From positions 1,336,171 to 1,349,044 of the forward strand of contig KQ482057.1 of assembly GCA_001430745.1 (NCBI GenBank): a DNA stretch of 12,874 nucleotides, read 5' to 3'. Shown here one piece after another: positions 1 through 8,933 of the stretch (its first letter is position 1; each line of letters begins with the position of its first letter). The notes beneath the pieces are model-generated. The model was not told where the DNA came from, ran no database searches, and saw nothing but the letters and a program-made list of their open reading frames with translations. Both the position numbers and the translations under genes were made by a program. Origin of the DNA: Auxenochlorella pyrenoidosa. Lineage: Eukaryota > Chlorophyta > Trebouxiophyceae > Chlorellales > Chlorellaceae.

Positions 1-3000
1 AAGGAATCACTCCTTGCAGCGCTAGCTGGGACAACACGACTCGGGGGGAGGAGGGGGGGGGGGGGTGGGGGGGGGGGGGCAGGAGAGAGAGTGTCCGAGC
101 CCTTCCGCGGTGCACCCCCTGAACCCAGTGAGCCATGGGCCTGGCCGCACCCCTGCGTCCTGGGAGGCGACCTGCTGACCGCCCACCTCGCGGCCCTGCA
201 CGAGCATGTGCTGCACGTCCCGCAGAAACTCGGCATGTGGGCCCTCCAGCACCTCTGGGGGCGCGCCGGTGCCGGCTGCATGCCCAGCAGGAGCGGGGGC
301 GAGGCGGGCCCGAGCCAGATGGTAACACAGCACCTAGCAGGGCGAGCTGTCGCAGTCAAGTGCGCCCCCGATGCACCGCCGTGTCCCCCATTCCTGCCCT
401 GTCCTGCACGCCCTGCGTCAGGTTCTCAACTCAAACTGCCAGCTGCCTGGACCTTCCCTTCTACCCTGCCCCCTGCCACATAGCCACCCACCCTCCCACC
501 CACTCACCGGTGTACTCTGCCACGTAGCGCTGCTCAATGGGGGCACGCTCCTTGTAGCTGCAGGCAGGCGGCAGGGGCCAAGGGCCGCCTGGTCGCGCCG
601 ACGCCCAGGCAGCACCCAGCAAGACGGCCCTGGCCAGCAGGCCCTCCAAACCCCACGTGCTCTAGCCATAGCACCATGCCCCACCCTGCCCTGCCAGCCC
701 CGCCCATGCCGCAAGGCCCCCACCTGAGCTCCCCGGTGTACCGCTCGCGGTGCACCTTGCGCTCCACAAAGATGGTCTGCCCCGGGTCCCCCGCAGCGCG
801 CTCACCATACCTGCAGGCGGGGCAGAAGGACGGGCCAAGCAAGCCATGCGACACATGGTCGGGTCGGGCCGCGAGCAGCGGCAGCCCAGCGGCGCGGGCC
901 CTTATAACAGGCATGCTAAAAAGATGGCCAGCCGCGTCCACCACACGGCCGGCCCTCCAGCTCCTCACGCCCCTCTCCTTCCCTCGCCAGCTGCTCACCA
1001 GCGCAGGCGCACCACCCAGGCGCCGTCGTCCTTGCGCAGCCGGTCGTGGTAGCGGGGCAGGCTGCCTGCGGGGGTGTTGCTCCCGGGGGAGCAGCGGCTG
1101 GGGGGAGTGAGGAGTGCCCTGCGCCCCCTGCCTCCTTCCTTGGTAACCTGGTGCAAAAGACGAGCAACAGCCTCCTTCCTTGGTAACCTGCCCACCCAGC
1201 CTCCCATCCTGCAAGCCACCCATCCACCCACCCACCCCAAGCCCCCCCCCCCCCACCCAGCCTCCCATGGGGAAGCCCCCCTTCCCCCTGCTGCACCCAC
1301 CCGGCTCGTCATAGTACACCGAGGTGGTCACGCAGCTGTCGCTGGTGGCCCGCTGGTCGCGCAGGAAGGCCACCTCAAAGGGCGACCCTGCGCGCACGCA
1401 CAACAGAAATGTCAAGCTTCCATAAAACGGGGCTGCAAACAGGCGCCTGGCACCGGCAGACACCAAACTCAGGAATGCGGGTGCTGCACGCCAGGTGCTG
1501 CCACGACGGGCCCTGCTGAAGCGAGCCCCTGCCTGCTCAGTTTTGACCCCTCAGCCCCTTCAGTCTGCCATTCTCATGCGCGTGCTGCCTTACCTTCTGT
1601 CAGCTTCTGGCGGTCGCCGAAGATGAGCACCGGCAGGTGCTTGATGGCCTCCGCCTTGAACCGCATCACGTCAGCGGGGTGCAGCCAGAACTCTGCAGGG
1701 GGGGAGGAGGGAAGATTGCGGCGCACGGCTTCAGAGCGGGCGCTCGCAAGGAGCGAGTTGGAGGGTGCATGAAGAAGCGGCATCGAAGCCGGTGAGCAGC
1801 CCGCTGGCGGCAATCCTCGCCACTAGTCCGTTTTCCAGCCGCCGGCCAGACCCCAAGCACAGCACGCCACACGGAGGCGGCAGGCGGCCCGCCGCGCTCA
1901 CTGCGGGTGACCCGCTGGAAGCGGTCGGGCGGCACCCAGTGGGCCGGCCGCCCTGCCAGCGCGGCCGCGTCGCTCTCGATCAGCCTGCGGGGAGGGCGGC
2001 CAGGCAGAAGCGGTTCATTACATCTCTGTCCTAGTCTGGCAACGCGGCCTCTGCCATTCAAATTTGCAGCGTTGCCTGGGGCAGGGCCAAGGACAGGCGT
2101 TCAGCGGGCCTGGCAGGCTCGCATGCCTGCCAAACGAGCATGGTGCGGGCCTGCAGGCCAGCCACCCCGCCCTGCACCTGCACAGCTCGTACGCGTCGCT
2201 CAGCCCCAGCACCAGCGGCTCCATGCGCAGCTCGCCCAGCAGGGCGCCCTGCGCCGCCGCCAGGTAGGGGCCCTCCACCTGCAGGGGTGGGGGTGGTTCA
2301 GCAGCAAGGGGGAGCATCAAGCCAAGGTGGCGTTCTTGGCATGGGGCCCCAAGGTTGTACTATTCCATGGTGTGGCGTACCATGGTGGTCGGCTTAAACT
2401 GCCACAGAATCAGGCCCCCCCGCATTCACTGCCAAAGGCAGTGCTGCAAGCACGCACAGCGCACCCCCACACCTGCGCCAGGGGCAGCTCTGCGCCGCCG
2501 GCCCACCGCTGCTGCTGGTCGTGCATCTGCGGCCAGGCAGAGGCAACGTAGCAGGGCAGCGTCAACTGCTGGCAGTGTACCGGCCCTGACCACTAGTAGA
2601 GAGCGCTGGTGGCCCCCGCTCGGCGGCCCTGCCCTTGCACACTTCCGACCAGCATCCATCCCTCGTCGACCGCCCCCTCGCCTGCGCCAGCTGCGCGCAG
2701 GCGGCCACGTTCTGGCGGAGGAAGCGCTCCAGGTGGACCAGCTCCTGCCCGGTGGCATCAAAGCCCGCCTTGAGGGCCGCCAGGCGGGCGCCCAGCTGGC
2801 GCGCGGCGTCTGACGACGCGGCGCCGCCCTGCTAAGGGGCGAGTGTGGCGGAGCAACATCGTGGCCGGTGGGATTGCGCTGGCTGCCTCACGCAATCCGA
2901 CCCAGCTGAACTGGTACGGCAGCCTCTGGTCTGCATGCTAGACCAGCACCCGCTAATGCCTGCCAAGCTCCCCGGCTGCCCCATTCCCTGCAGGCCTGAC

Positions 3001-3516
3001 CTCCTCCCTGCCCTGCCCTGCACCCTGGGCCTTGCCTGCAGCAGCTCCTCGCTCAGCCCCCGCAGCTGGGCGCAGGCGTCAAGCAGCGCCAGCCAGAGCG
3101 CCTCCAGGGAGCTCTTCAAGAAGAGCCGGAGCCGCTGTACCTCCTGCTCAAAGCTGCACGCAAAGGGGCCGCCGACGCCACTGCCTGCCGCCAGCCAGGG
3201 TGCACTATCGGCGGCCATGCCGCCGCCCACAGCCGCCGCCTGCAGGCTCCGCAGCAGCGGGGCGCCCACGCCATGGTCGCTGCTGCCAGGGGCCTCTGCC
3301 TGCAGCTGTCCAAGCAATGCTTTGTATCGTATGTAGCAGTGGCGAAACTTGTCCACAGCCTGTAAGACAGCGGGAGTTGTACCGAGCGTGGGCAGAAGGA
3401 GAGGGCACTTGCAAGAACCGAGCGGGCGCGGCGGGTGGTGCCTCCCCTCGCCACACCCACCGGCTGTCGCCGGCAGGCCCCACCTGCTCGCGCAGCTGCT
3501 CTGCCATGGACGCCAT
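1..3516 (-). CDS. VTC4: VTC4-like vacuolar transporter chaperone polyphosphate polymerase (SPX + VTC catalytic domain), 5' part
   Basis: In yeast the VTC complex makes polyphosphate from ATP and moves it into the vacuole; algae store it in acidocalcisomes. Exons by hand, 5' to 3': 3516-3484, 3359-3036, 2828-2682, 2526-2473, 2278-2178, 1984-1902, 1692-1594, 1387-1301, 1065-999, 810-724, 557-508, 275-187, and probably 25-1. All junctions keep frame, giving about 415 residues. The start is backed by an in-frame TGA at 3525-3523. Residues 1-180 resemble an SPX domain (MASMAEQLREQ, CYIRYKALL, then helices). Residues 248-380 match the VTC tunnel domain: KFWLHP, IKHLPVLIF, YHDRLRKDDGAWVVRLRW, TIFVERKVHRERYTGE, YKERAP. 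The basic residues that bind nucleotide and phosphate in yeast VTC4 appear kept (K265, R329, R331, K350, K363), which favours the catalytic paralogue. Introns 2 and 3 seem to use GC donors. The C-terminal membrane part is outside the window. The family is secure; the last exon is least certain. Confidence 0.9.
42..80. repeat. Poly-G tract inside VTC intron 12
   Basis: This is an almost pure G run broken by single A and T bases on the plus strand. It reads as a C-rich pyrimidine tract on the transcribed strand, about 17 nt before the proposed acceptor at 27-26. It could help define the acceptor and could form G-quadruplex DNA; neither is shown by sequence alone. Confidence 0.8.
1131..1268. repeat. 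Short direct repeats inside VTC intron 8
   Basis: The 20-mer cctccttccttggtaacctg occurs at 1131-1150 and again at 1171-1190. Immediately afterwards cccacccagcctcccat occurs at 1191-1207 and 1252-1268, around a CCCA-rich simple repeat and a C run. All lie within one intron (1066-1300) and do not touch the exons. They look like replication-slippage duplications. Confidence 0.85.
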
Positions 3517-4126
3517 AGCCTCTCAGAGCAGCGCCCTTGATGGCAGGGCTCTGCTGGTCTTGCTGATGGGTCGAGGTGGTTCTCGCTGGCTGCCTGCGAC
3601 GGAGCTCGCTGCCTCGCTTTGCTATCAACTGCTCGGGACCGTGGACTGCTTAGTAAGGACAGCCCGCCTCACGCGGCCACTCGAGGGAGCCGAGAGCGCA
3701 GCTCCCCACTGCTAGCAGGCGTGCTCGCGGCACGCTCGCATTGTAATCGAAGCCTTATCACTGTCGAGAGTTCAATGGATCTGTCGTTTGCCGGGTTTCC
3801 TGCTGCAGAGCCACAAGGAAGGCTCGCACTGGCGCAGCAGGCAGCGCAGCGGGCGCTACCGGTGTGTGAGGTGTTGTGGAGCCGATTTGTGGCGCGCGAC
3901 CCAGCACCCAGAAGGCCAGAGAGCCCATTACAAGCCCCCAAGCCTGCCCCTTCTTCCTGGCTGCCGCTAACGGCTGCCAACGCCGGCGGCAGCGAGGGCG
4001 GCAGCGGCTGTGTCTGACGGCTGGATTCTAAGCTCTCACCCAACCTTGGCATATTTGTGCTGCTCCCTCTGACAGCGCTCGACTGGCTATCAAGGCAGCG
4101 AGGGGAATCAGCCATCAGTCTGCACG
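3517..4126. promoter_or_regulatory. Divergent intergenic region between the VTC and dsRNA-binding genes
   Basis: The 610 bp between the two start codons must hold both 5' untranslated regions and probably a shared or back-to-back promoter. I see no convincing TATA box. The nearest thing to a plant phosphate-response P1BS site (GNATATNC) is gcatattt near 4050, which fails at the last base. An 81-codon ORF starts at the ATG at 3775 and ends at 4017, upstream of the plus-strand gene; it could act as an upstream ORF if transcribed, but ORFs this long are common by chance at this GC content. Confidence 0.5.
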
Positions 4127-5328
4127 ATGCAGCCACCGCCGCCGCCTCCCGTCGAGCTGCGGCCGCCCGCAAACCCTCCCGGCGCCGCGCCTCCTGCCAA
4201 CTGGAAAAGCCCTCTGAAGGTGCTCTGACCTGAGGCCATTGCTTGCGGCAAGTCCATGATGCAGCCGACTGCATGACCAGTGCATGGTTGCCATGGTCTC
4301 TTGTTATGCCCACCTGAGCTTTTCCTTATCCTCATCTTCCCCCCGCCGCGGGCACGCAGGAGCTGTACAACCGATGGCTTCATGTGGACCTGACTTACGA
4401 CACCAGCTTCATAGAGGGCGTCTCCTCGCAGAGTACCTTGCAGCACAGGTCGCGGTGAGGGGCTGGCTGGCGGTGCAGTCGCCGCACTGATCCGCCAGCT
4501 TGGTTGATGCACAGCAGCGCAGCCGCAATGTGCCTGTTGCGGCTGCGCCTCCCATTCTGCAGGGTGCGGTGCCCAGCCATCAGCTACCCATCTGCAACAG
4601 GGGAGGAGGAGCTGCTGCTTGCAGCATTTACCTGCGAGGTAAGCTGGCACTTGGCAGTCTCCTTTGGCTCTCCTTGGCTTTGGTTTGGCTACTGGCTTCT
4701 GAGGAAGGCGAGCGGGCATGCAGGCCTCCGGGCCAGGGCTGGGCCCCTGTGGCTGGCTCATGGGGCCTAGAATGCTGAATTTGATGCATTAATACAGAAT
4801 TTGTCCTGCCCAACACGATCGTGAAAGTCAGATATAGCTGTCCCTCCCCCTTGCTTGTCTCCGCAGGGCTATGGCCGCAGCAGGAAGGATGCGGAGCAGA
4901 ATGCCGCCGCCGCAGCGCTGCACCACATATCCTCTGCTGCGCCGGCGCTGGGCGTGGTGGGGCCGGCCTTCCCGGTGCCGCCGCCCAGCATCGATGGAAC
5001 CCTGCGCTCAACGCCCAGCCCCAGCGCCTACTACCCACACTCTGCAGCTGCCCTCAGCAGCACCCTGAGCCCTGGCGGCTCCCCCGCTCCCACCAGCTCG
5101 GCAGCAAGCACTGCTGACACCACTGGCGGGCGCAGCACGAGCCAGTACGCTTCGCCACGCAGCAGCACGCCGCCCGCTGAGCCGCCAGCTGGCCCTGAGG
5201 GGCATGCCGCAGGCGGCAGCGGTGTCGATGCGGCAGAGCTCCAGTCAAAGCTCCAGCGGCTGGTCAAGGGGCTGAGGAGCATCCGGCAGGCCATTGATGA
5301 CTTGCTGGACGAGGTGGGCAGCCCCTGA
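4127..5328 (+). CDS. Small double-stranded-RNA-binding-domain protein with C-terminal coiled coil
   Basis: Proposed exons are 4127-4219, 4360-4454 (or to 4448; both donors leave the same phase), 4563-4638 and 4867-5328, giving about 241 residues. Residues 1-25 are Pro-rich. The dsRBD runs from about 27 to 110: helix 1 is PLKELYNRWL, a strand-like part is ISYPSATGEEELLLAAFTCE, and the diagnostic C-terminal half is GYGRSRKDAEQNAAAAALHH (residues 89-108), where the S-R-K-D-A-E-Q-x-A-A pattern caps the dsRNA backbone-binding helix. Residues about 115-205 are low-complexity Ser/Pro/Ala/Gly. Residues 208-241 form a leucine-rich amphipathic helix (ELQSKLQRLVKGLRSIRQAI and on), a likely dimerisation coiled coil. 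The strand-3 segment expected between FTCE and GYGRS is missing from this model, so a microexon in 4639-4866 may have been missed. The protein has no RNase III, helicase or deaminase domain in view. Its role could be a Dicer partner or other RNP factor; this is not determined. Confidence 0.8.
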
Positions 5329-5466
5329 AGGCTTGCTTGGAGGCCCTGCTGCAGCAGGCGGCGGTGTTGCGGCACTGCCCGCGTTTCACAAAAGTGGAGC
5401 TCGGCTGGCTGGGCAGCCCTCGGAGCGAGTCATGCTCCTCGGAAGATGTGCTCTCTTCTCCCCGGC

Positions 5467-5471
5467 TGTAA
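5467..5471 (+). terminator. TGTAA polyadenylation signal of the dsRNA-binding gene
   Basis: TGTAA lies 139 bases after the stop codon at 5326-5328. TGTAA is the usual poly(A) signal of chlorophyte nuclear genes, and the spacing suits a short 3' UTR ending near 5485-5490. The pentamer also occurs by chance elsewhere in the window, so position is the main support. Confidence 0.6.
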
Positions 5472-5489
5472 ATGTTGATCGAAACTATC

Positions 5490-6445
5490 TACTTTTCTGG
5501 ATGCCCATCTGGCTGCAACTCGGTCTTGCTGGCACATCTGGCACCGCGCTGGTGGCATTTGCAACATGTTTCGCAGCAAGAGGGCTGGTGTCAACATCAG
5601 GGCTGGGAGGCCAGAGCAACCTGCACACGCGTACACGCGTAGTACGGGCCGGTGCCTCCCCTGAGGACGGGTTGGGACTTGCACATGCACCCTTCACATG
5701 CTCACAAGATGCAACCAGGGGGCCATTGACCAGAAAGCGGTGTACGCGATGGTGGCGCCAAGAGGCCGCCAATCCTCTAGAGACTGGCTGTCGTGTTCTC
5801 ACAGGCCCGCTCCCTACCTGCGGCAGAGAAGACGAGCGGGCGCCTGTTGAGTTGTGCTCCACTTTCCCCGCTCTGCCTGTTGGTTCTGTCCTGGATGGCA
5901 AGCCCGGCGCGTGCAGGCTGCGGAAGGGCTAGCAGCTCAGTGCAGGGAGCCAGGGAGGCGCGCAAGTGCTCTGCACAGTGCTGCGCAGACGCACCTGTAC
6001 CAATATGGAGGGCCTGGCGAGCAGGGTGGTCACACTGCAACGTAGCATGGGCTCCAGGAGCGAGGTGCAGATGGCGGCAGTATGTGGCACCGGCACAGCG
6101 CGGCCTCGATGCAGTATGGTGTGAATCGATCAGCTGGCCGCCGGGCGCCTCGGCCGCCGACCGCTGCCAAGCCGCAACAAGCTAGCTGTCCCGACTCACA
6201 CCTCAAGCACAAGCACGCACTGCATCCTCGAACGATCGTGGACTGAGCGCTCAAGGAGATCTCCCGACCCCGAGGCGTTGGATAGGGTTCTTGGGCTTTC
6301 TTCATGGCCAGACGCAAGAGGCTTTTGCTGCTGTCAACGCCTGAACTCCTGCCCTAAGCACTCGCCTGCTGCCCTCCTGCCCATCTGCTGGTGCCAGTGC
6401 TGGCTCCCTTCTCTCCCAGCATGTTGGTCTGGCTCCTCCAACCCC
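5490..6445. other. Intergenic stretch without a supported gene
   Basis: I found no exon chain or family match here. Notable small features are a doubled acgcgt (acgcgtacacgcgt) near 5628-5641 and a short helix-like reading frame starting at the ATG near 6005 (MEGLASRVVTLQRSMGSRSE). That frame ends after about 40 codons and has no partner exon, so it is not called as a gene. Confidence 0.5.
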
Positions 6446-6595
6446 AGGCACCTTTTCTGGCACGTCGCCCTGCTGGATCGGGAGTGCTTAGAGCGCCTGG
6501 TCGTTCATCCTGCTGGAGAGGGTCGAACGCCTCTGGGCCTGGAGGTGCTTTAGGCACCTCCAGACCAGCAGGTTGACGTGCCAGTGTAGGTGCCG
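6446..6595. repeat. Inverted repeat H1 (150 bp hairpin)
   Basis: The left arm 6446-6492 pairs with the right arm 6548-6595. Perfect blocks include ctggcacgtc at 6457-6466 against gacgtgccag at 6575-6584, and cctgctgg at 6469-6476 against ccagcagg at 6565-6572. Weaker pairing continues toward the loop. The left arm read on plus gives RHLFWHVALLDRECL and the right arm read on minus gives RHLHWHVNLLVWRCL, so the arms are tail-to-tail copies of one coding fragment of unknown family. Confidence 0.85.
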
Positions 6596-6650
6596 AGGGG
6601 CAGGGCAGGGCAGGGGAGGAGTCGGAGGAGCAGGAGGAGCAGGAGGAGCC
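6596..6650 (+). repeat. Purine-rich simple repeat
   Basis: Runs of gggca followed by tandem ggagcagga-type units directly follow hairpin H1. This is low-complexity sequence with no coding value that I can support. The 6651-6823 stretch after it holds one open, hydrophobic reading frame (ALERFATMSVCASVFMGVVG at about 6779-6838) of unknown origin, ended by a stop inside H2. Confidence 0.7.
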
Positions 6651-6830
6651 AGCCGCCGCACATCCAAGATTCGCCGCATTGGCCGTCTGCTCGCCTCCTT
6701 GTGCCGGCCACGGCGGATGCCTTGCCCCTCACTCACCCTCCTCCCCACTGTTCTGGCTCTTCTGTGCTGTCTACAAGGCCTTGGAACGCTTCGCTACGAT
6801 GTCGGTGTGTGCGTCCGTGTTCATGGGGGT

Positions 6831-7078
6831 GGTGGGGTGCGTCCCGCTCAGCAGCCAGCACCATGGCTGCGGCCCGTGAGCTATGATGGAGGAGGAGTGG
6901 GGTGTGTCACGAAGAGCAGGCAGCACATCGCTTTCAGGCCGTTGAGATGGCACGGCCGCAGCCATGTGCCGCCTGCTGTTTGCAACGCGACACACTCCTC
7001 CGCCATCATACATGCTCACGGGCCGCAGACGGGGCGCGGCCGCAGCCATGTGCTGGCTGCTGTTCTTCATCCCCCAGC
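6831..7078. repeat. Inverted repeat H2 (about 250 bp hairpin)
   Basis: The left arm 6831-6928 pairs with the right arm 6961-7078. Perfect blocks include cagcagccagca at 6849-6860 against 7051-7062, catggctgcggcc at 6862-6874 against 7038-7050, and ggcccgtgagc at 6871-6881 against 7014-7024. The right arm carries about 15 extra bases (7025-7037). Part of it, ggccgcagccatgtg at 7038-7052, is a direct copy of 6954-6968 near the apex, so the left arm could pair with either copy. Confidence 0.85.
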
Positions 7079-7195
7079 ACATCATGCAGCTGGCGGCCGA
7101 GCCGTCACCGCCACTCCAGGACTTTGTGTGGCTCCCACTGCCCGACGGGCGGGTGCCTGGGCCGGGCAGGCTGCAGGTGCCTTGCTGTCGTTGCT

Positions 7196-7221
7196 GAATG
7201 CCAAACAACAGCTTGGCATTC
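7196..7221. repeat. Small perfect stem-loop
   Basis: A 9-bp perfect stem, gaatgccaa at 7196-7204 against ttggcattc at 7213-7221, closes an 8-nt loop. It lies between H2 and the first coding-like module. No function can be assigned from sequence. Confidence 0.75.
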
Positions 7222-7264
7222 AAATAGGAGGTTCCAGTGAAGAACAGGTGTAGCACGCCAAGCC

Positions 7265-7743
7265 ATGAGTGTGGCGCACCGATGCACTGCTGGCTGATCG
7301 ACCCTTTCCCTAATGCCACATCCCCCTCCAGTGAGCATCTGCATCATGGACATGCAAACACGCTGTCTGCGCGGTCAACGCTCCCAACCTGACTCTGTCC
7401 CTGCTCATTGTGGGCGTGGGCAGAATGACTTGTATGGCTTTAGAGGCAAAGGACAGGAAGGAAGGTGGCGGGATCCCTGGGGCAAGCACCCGCATGTGCC
7501 AGCTGGAAGGCTGGCCTTCTGCCTGTTACCCCACTGACCCTGACCATGCGTGCATGGACCCTCGCAGCCCAACCCGCTCCCCTCAACAACCCAAACACGC
7601 CGTTTGTGCCCGTCCGCCCAGCGCAGTGCGACAGCGTGGAGGGCCTGGCTGCCGACCTTCTGGCCGAGCCGCCGCCCAGGCTGTCTGCGCTGCCGCCAGC
7701 ACTTGCGGCCACAGTGGCCGAGTCTGGCTGCGCCAGCCAATAG
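7265..7743 (+). pseudogene. Broken coding-like module, copy 1
   Basis: This is the first of three direct copies of one module (the others are at 8186 and 9161). Copies 1 and 2 share the 20-mer caagcacccgcatgtgccag (7483-7502 and 8411-8430) and a perfect 25-mer (7541-7565 and 8459-8483). Each copy ends with an open segment of 40-70 codons. Here it starts at 7603 with FVPVRPAQCDSVEGL, becomes Pro/Ala-rich, and stops at 7741-7743, exactly where hairpin H3 begins. No family is recognised. Stops and unmatched frames upstream prevent a full ORF, so a gene remnant fits better than a working gene, though a terminal exon cannot be excluded. Confidence 0.55.
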
Positions 7744-8005
7744 GCAGTCCATCAATGTACGTGACGAAGGGATGCCAGTGCACTTGCAGGCGCTACAGGC
7801 GTAATGGACCGCCGAGGTGCCGTTGCAAGCTGCACAATGCCCAGCTGCTGTCAGCCGAAGTCGTACAGTTGGCAACGACTGTGGCTGGCTGCCGCTGGGC
7901 ATCCGGCAGCTTGCTATTGGCACCTCGGCGGTCCAGTACGCCTCTAGCTTCCTGCAAGTGCCCTGGCGTCCCATTGCCACCTACCTTGATGGGCTGCCTA
8001 CTGGC
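7736..8005. repeat. Inverted repeat H3 (270 bp near-complete hairpin)
   Basis: The arms 7736-7864 and 7875-8005 pair almost throughout. The apical stem is agtcgt at 7859-7864 against acgact at 7875-7880 with a 10-nt loop. The longest perfect block is 16 bp, ggaccgccgaggtgcc at 7806-7821 against 7919-7934. The right arm on plus reads TSAVQYASSFLQVPWRPIAT, related to the peptide in H5. It overlaps the end of module copy 1 by a few bases. Confidence 0.92.
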
Positions 8006-8029
8006 CTTGTGATGTGGCATTGCCTGCCC

Positions 8030-8140
8030 CAGGAAAGGGCGCTGGGGAACACCTGCGCGAAGCGCCGCACAGCCGCCCCCTGCAGCCTGGTGTCGGCTGT
8101 GCAGCGCTTCTGGCAGGCTGCAGGCGCCTTGCTGGCTTTC
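8030..8140. repeat. Inverted repeat H4 (short, more decayed hairpin)
   Basis: The core is gaagcgccgcacagccg at 8059-8075 against cggctgtgcagcgcttc at 8094-8110, with 16 of 17 positions paired. Outer pairing is patchy. Its sequence is related to H6 and H8 (the ..GCACAGC..GGCAGCC.. portion), so it looks like the first copy of the second hairpin in a repeating module-hairpin-hairpin pattern. Confidence 0.65.
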
Positions 8141-8185
8141 CAAGTCGAGTAAGTCTTACGAGTGAAGCACTAGTGAAGTGCGTTG

Positions 8186-8727
8186 AGGCATGGGTGTGGC
8201 GCAGTGCTGTTCTGCTGGCCGCTCAACCACCCCTGACGCCACATTCCCCTCTATTGGGCAGCTGCACCCTGGACATGCAAAACACAGTGACCGCGCTGGT
8301 GAGCGTCTCCAACCTGCCCCTGCCCCTGCTGGGCGTGGGCCTGGGCAAAAATGGGTTTTTGGCCATGGAAGCAAGGGGCAGGAGGCGGGCAGGTGGCGGG
8401 ATCCTTGAAGCAAGCACCCGCATGTGCCAGCCGGAAGGCTGGTGCTCTGTTTCCCAACTGACCATGCGTGCATGGACCCTCGCGGCCCGACCCCCTTCCC
8501 CCCAACACCCCAACAAAGCTGCACCACAGTGTTTGGATGGCGACGACCAGCGCCTGCGCGCCCCCGACGTCTGAGTCGCATGGCAGGGCTGCATGCAGTT
8601 TGTGCCCTTCCGCCCGGCGCAGCGCGACTTTGTGAAGGGCCTGCCCGCCAAACTGCTGGCTGCACCGCCGCCCAAGCCGTCGGCGCTGCTGCCAGCAGTG
8701 GCGGCTGCAGCGGCCGAGTTTGTCTGA
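8186..8727 (+). pseudogene. Broken coding-like module, copy 2
   Basis: This is a direct copy of the 7265-7743 module with some length differences, including an extra segment around 8520-8590. It is the best preserved copy for protein-like sequence: TLDMQNTVTALVSVSNLPLP from about 8270, and FVPFRPAQRDFVKGL from 8599, followed by Pro/Ala and a stop at 8725-8727. The two open parts are in different frames with a stop (TGA at 8572-8574) between them. They would need splicing to join; cag at 8596-8598 could be an acceptor. The family is not recognised. Confidence 0.55.
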
Positions 8728-8732
8728 ACCGC

Positions 8733-8914
8733 CCAACAGGGAGCCCGTCAAGGTAGGCTGCAAAGGGATGCCAGGGCACTTGAAAGAAGGCACAGAGGTG
8801 CAGAACGGCCAAGGTGCAACTTGCCACCGGCACCTCGGCCCTTCTGCACTCCTGTGGCTTCATGCCAGTGCCCTGGCATCCCTTTGTCACCTACCTTGCT
8901 GGGCTGCCTATTGG
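8733..8914. repeat. Inverted repeat H5 (180 bp hairpin)
   Basis: The left arm 8733-8820 pairs with the right arm 8830-8914. The longest perfect block is 20 bp, caaagggatgccagggcact at 8761-8780 against 8867-8886. The left arm read on minus gives LHLCAFFQVPWHPFAAYLDG and the right arm read on plus gives LHSCGFMPVPWHPFVTYLAG, in matching frames without gaps. The arms are therefore head-to-head copies of one coding fragment. It is a relative of H3, about 0.9 kb away. Confidence 0.92.
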
Positions 8915-8933
8915 CATTGTGCTGTGGCACTGC

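Noticed and set aside
534..1466. 310-codon minus-strand ORF
   Set aside because: It is VTC exon sequence read through introns in a GC-rich genome; splice phases explain the conserved parts better.
1074..1772. 232-codon plus-strand ORF opposite the VTC gene
   Set aside because: It is a shadow of the VTC gene on the other strand, with simple-sequence Pro/His runs from intron repeats.
3775..4017. 81-codon plus-strand ORF beginning MDLSFAGFPAAEPQ in the divergent intergenic region
   Set aside because: No family resemblance, no splice partners, and ORFs of this length arise by chance at this GC content. Mentioned only as a possible upstream ORF.
4045..4055. Possible P1BS phosphate-response site (gcatattt) upstream of the VTC gene
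   Set aside because: The consensus GNATATNC requires C at the last position; the match fails and a partial 8-mer is expected by chance.
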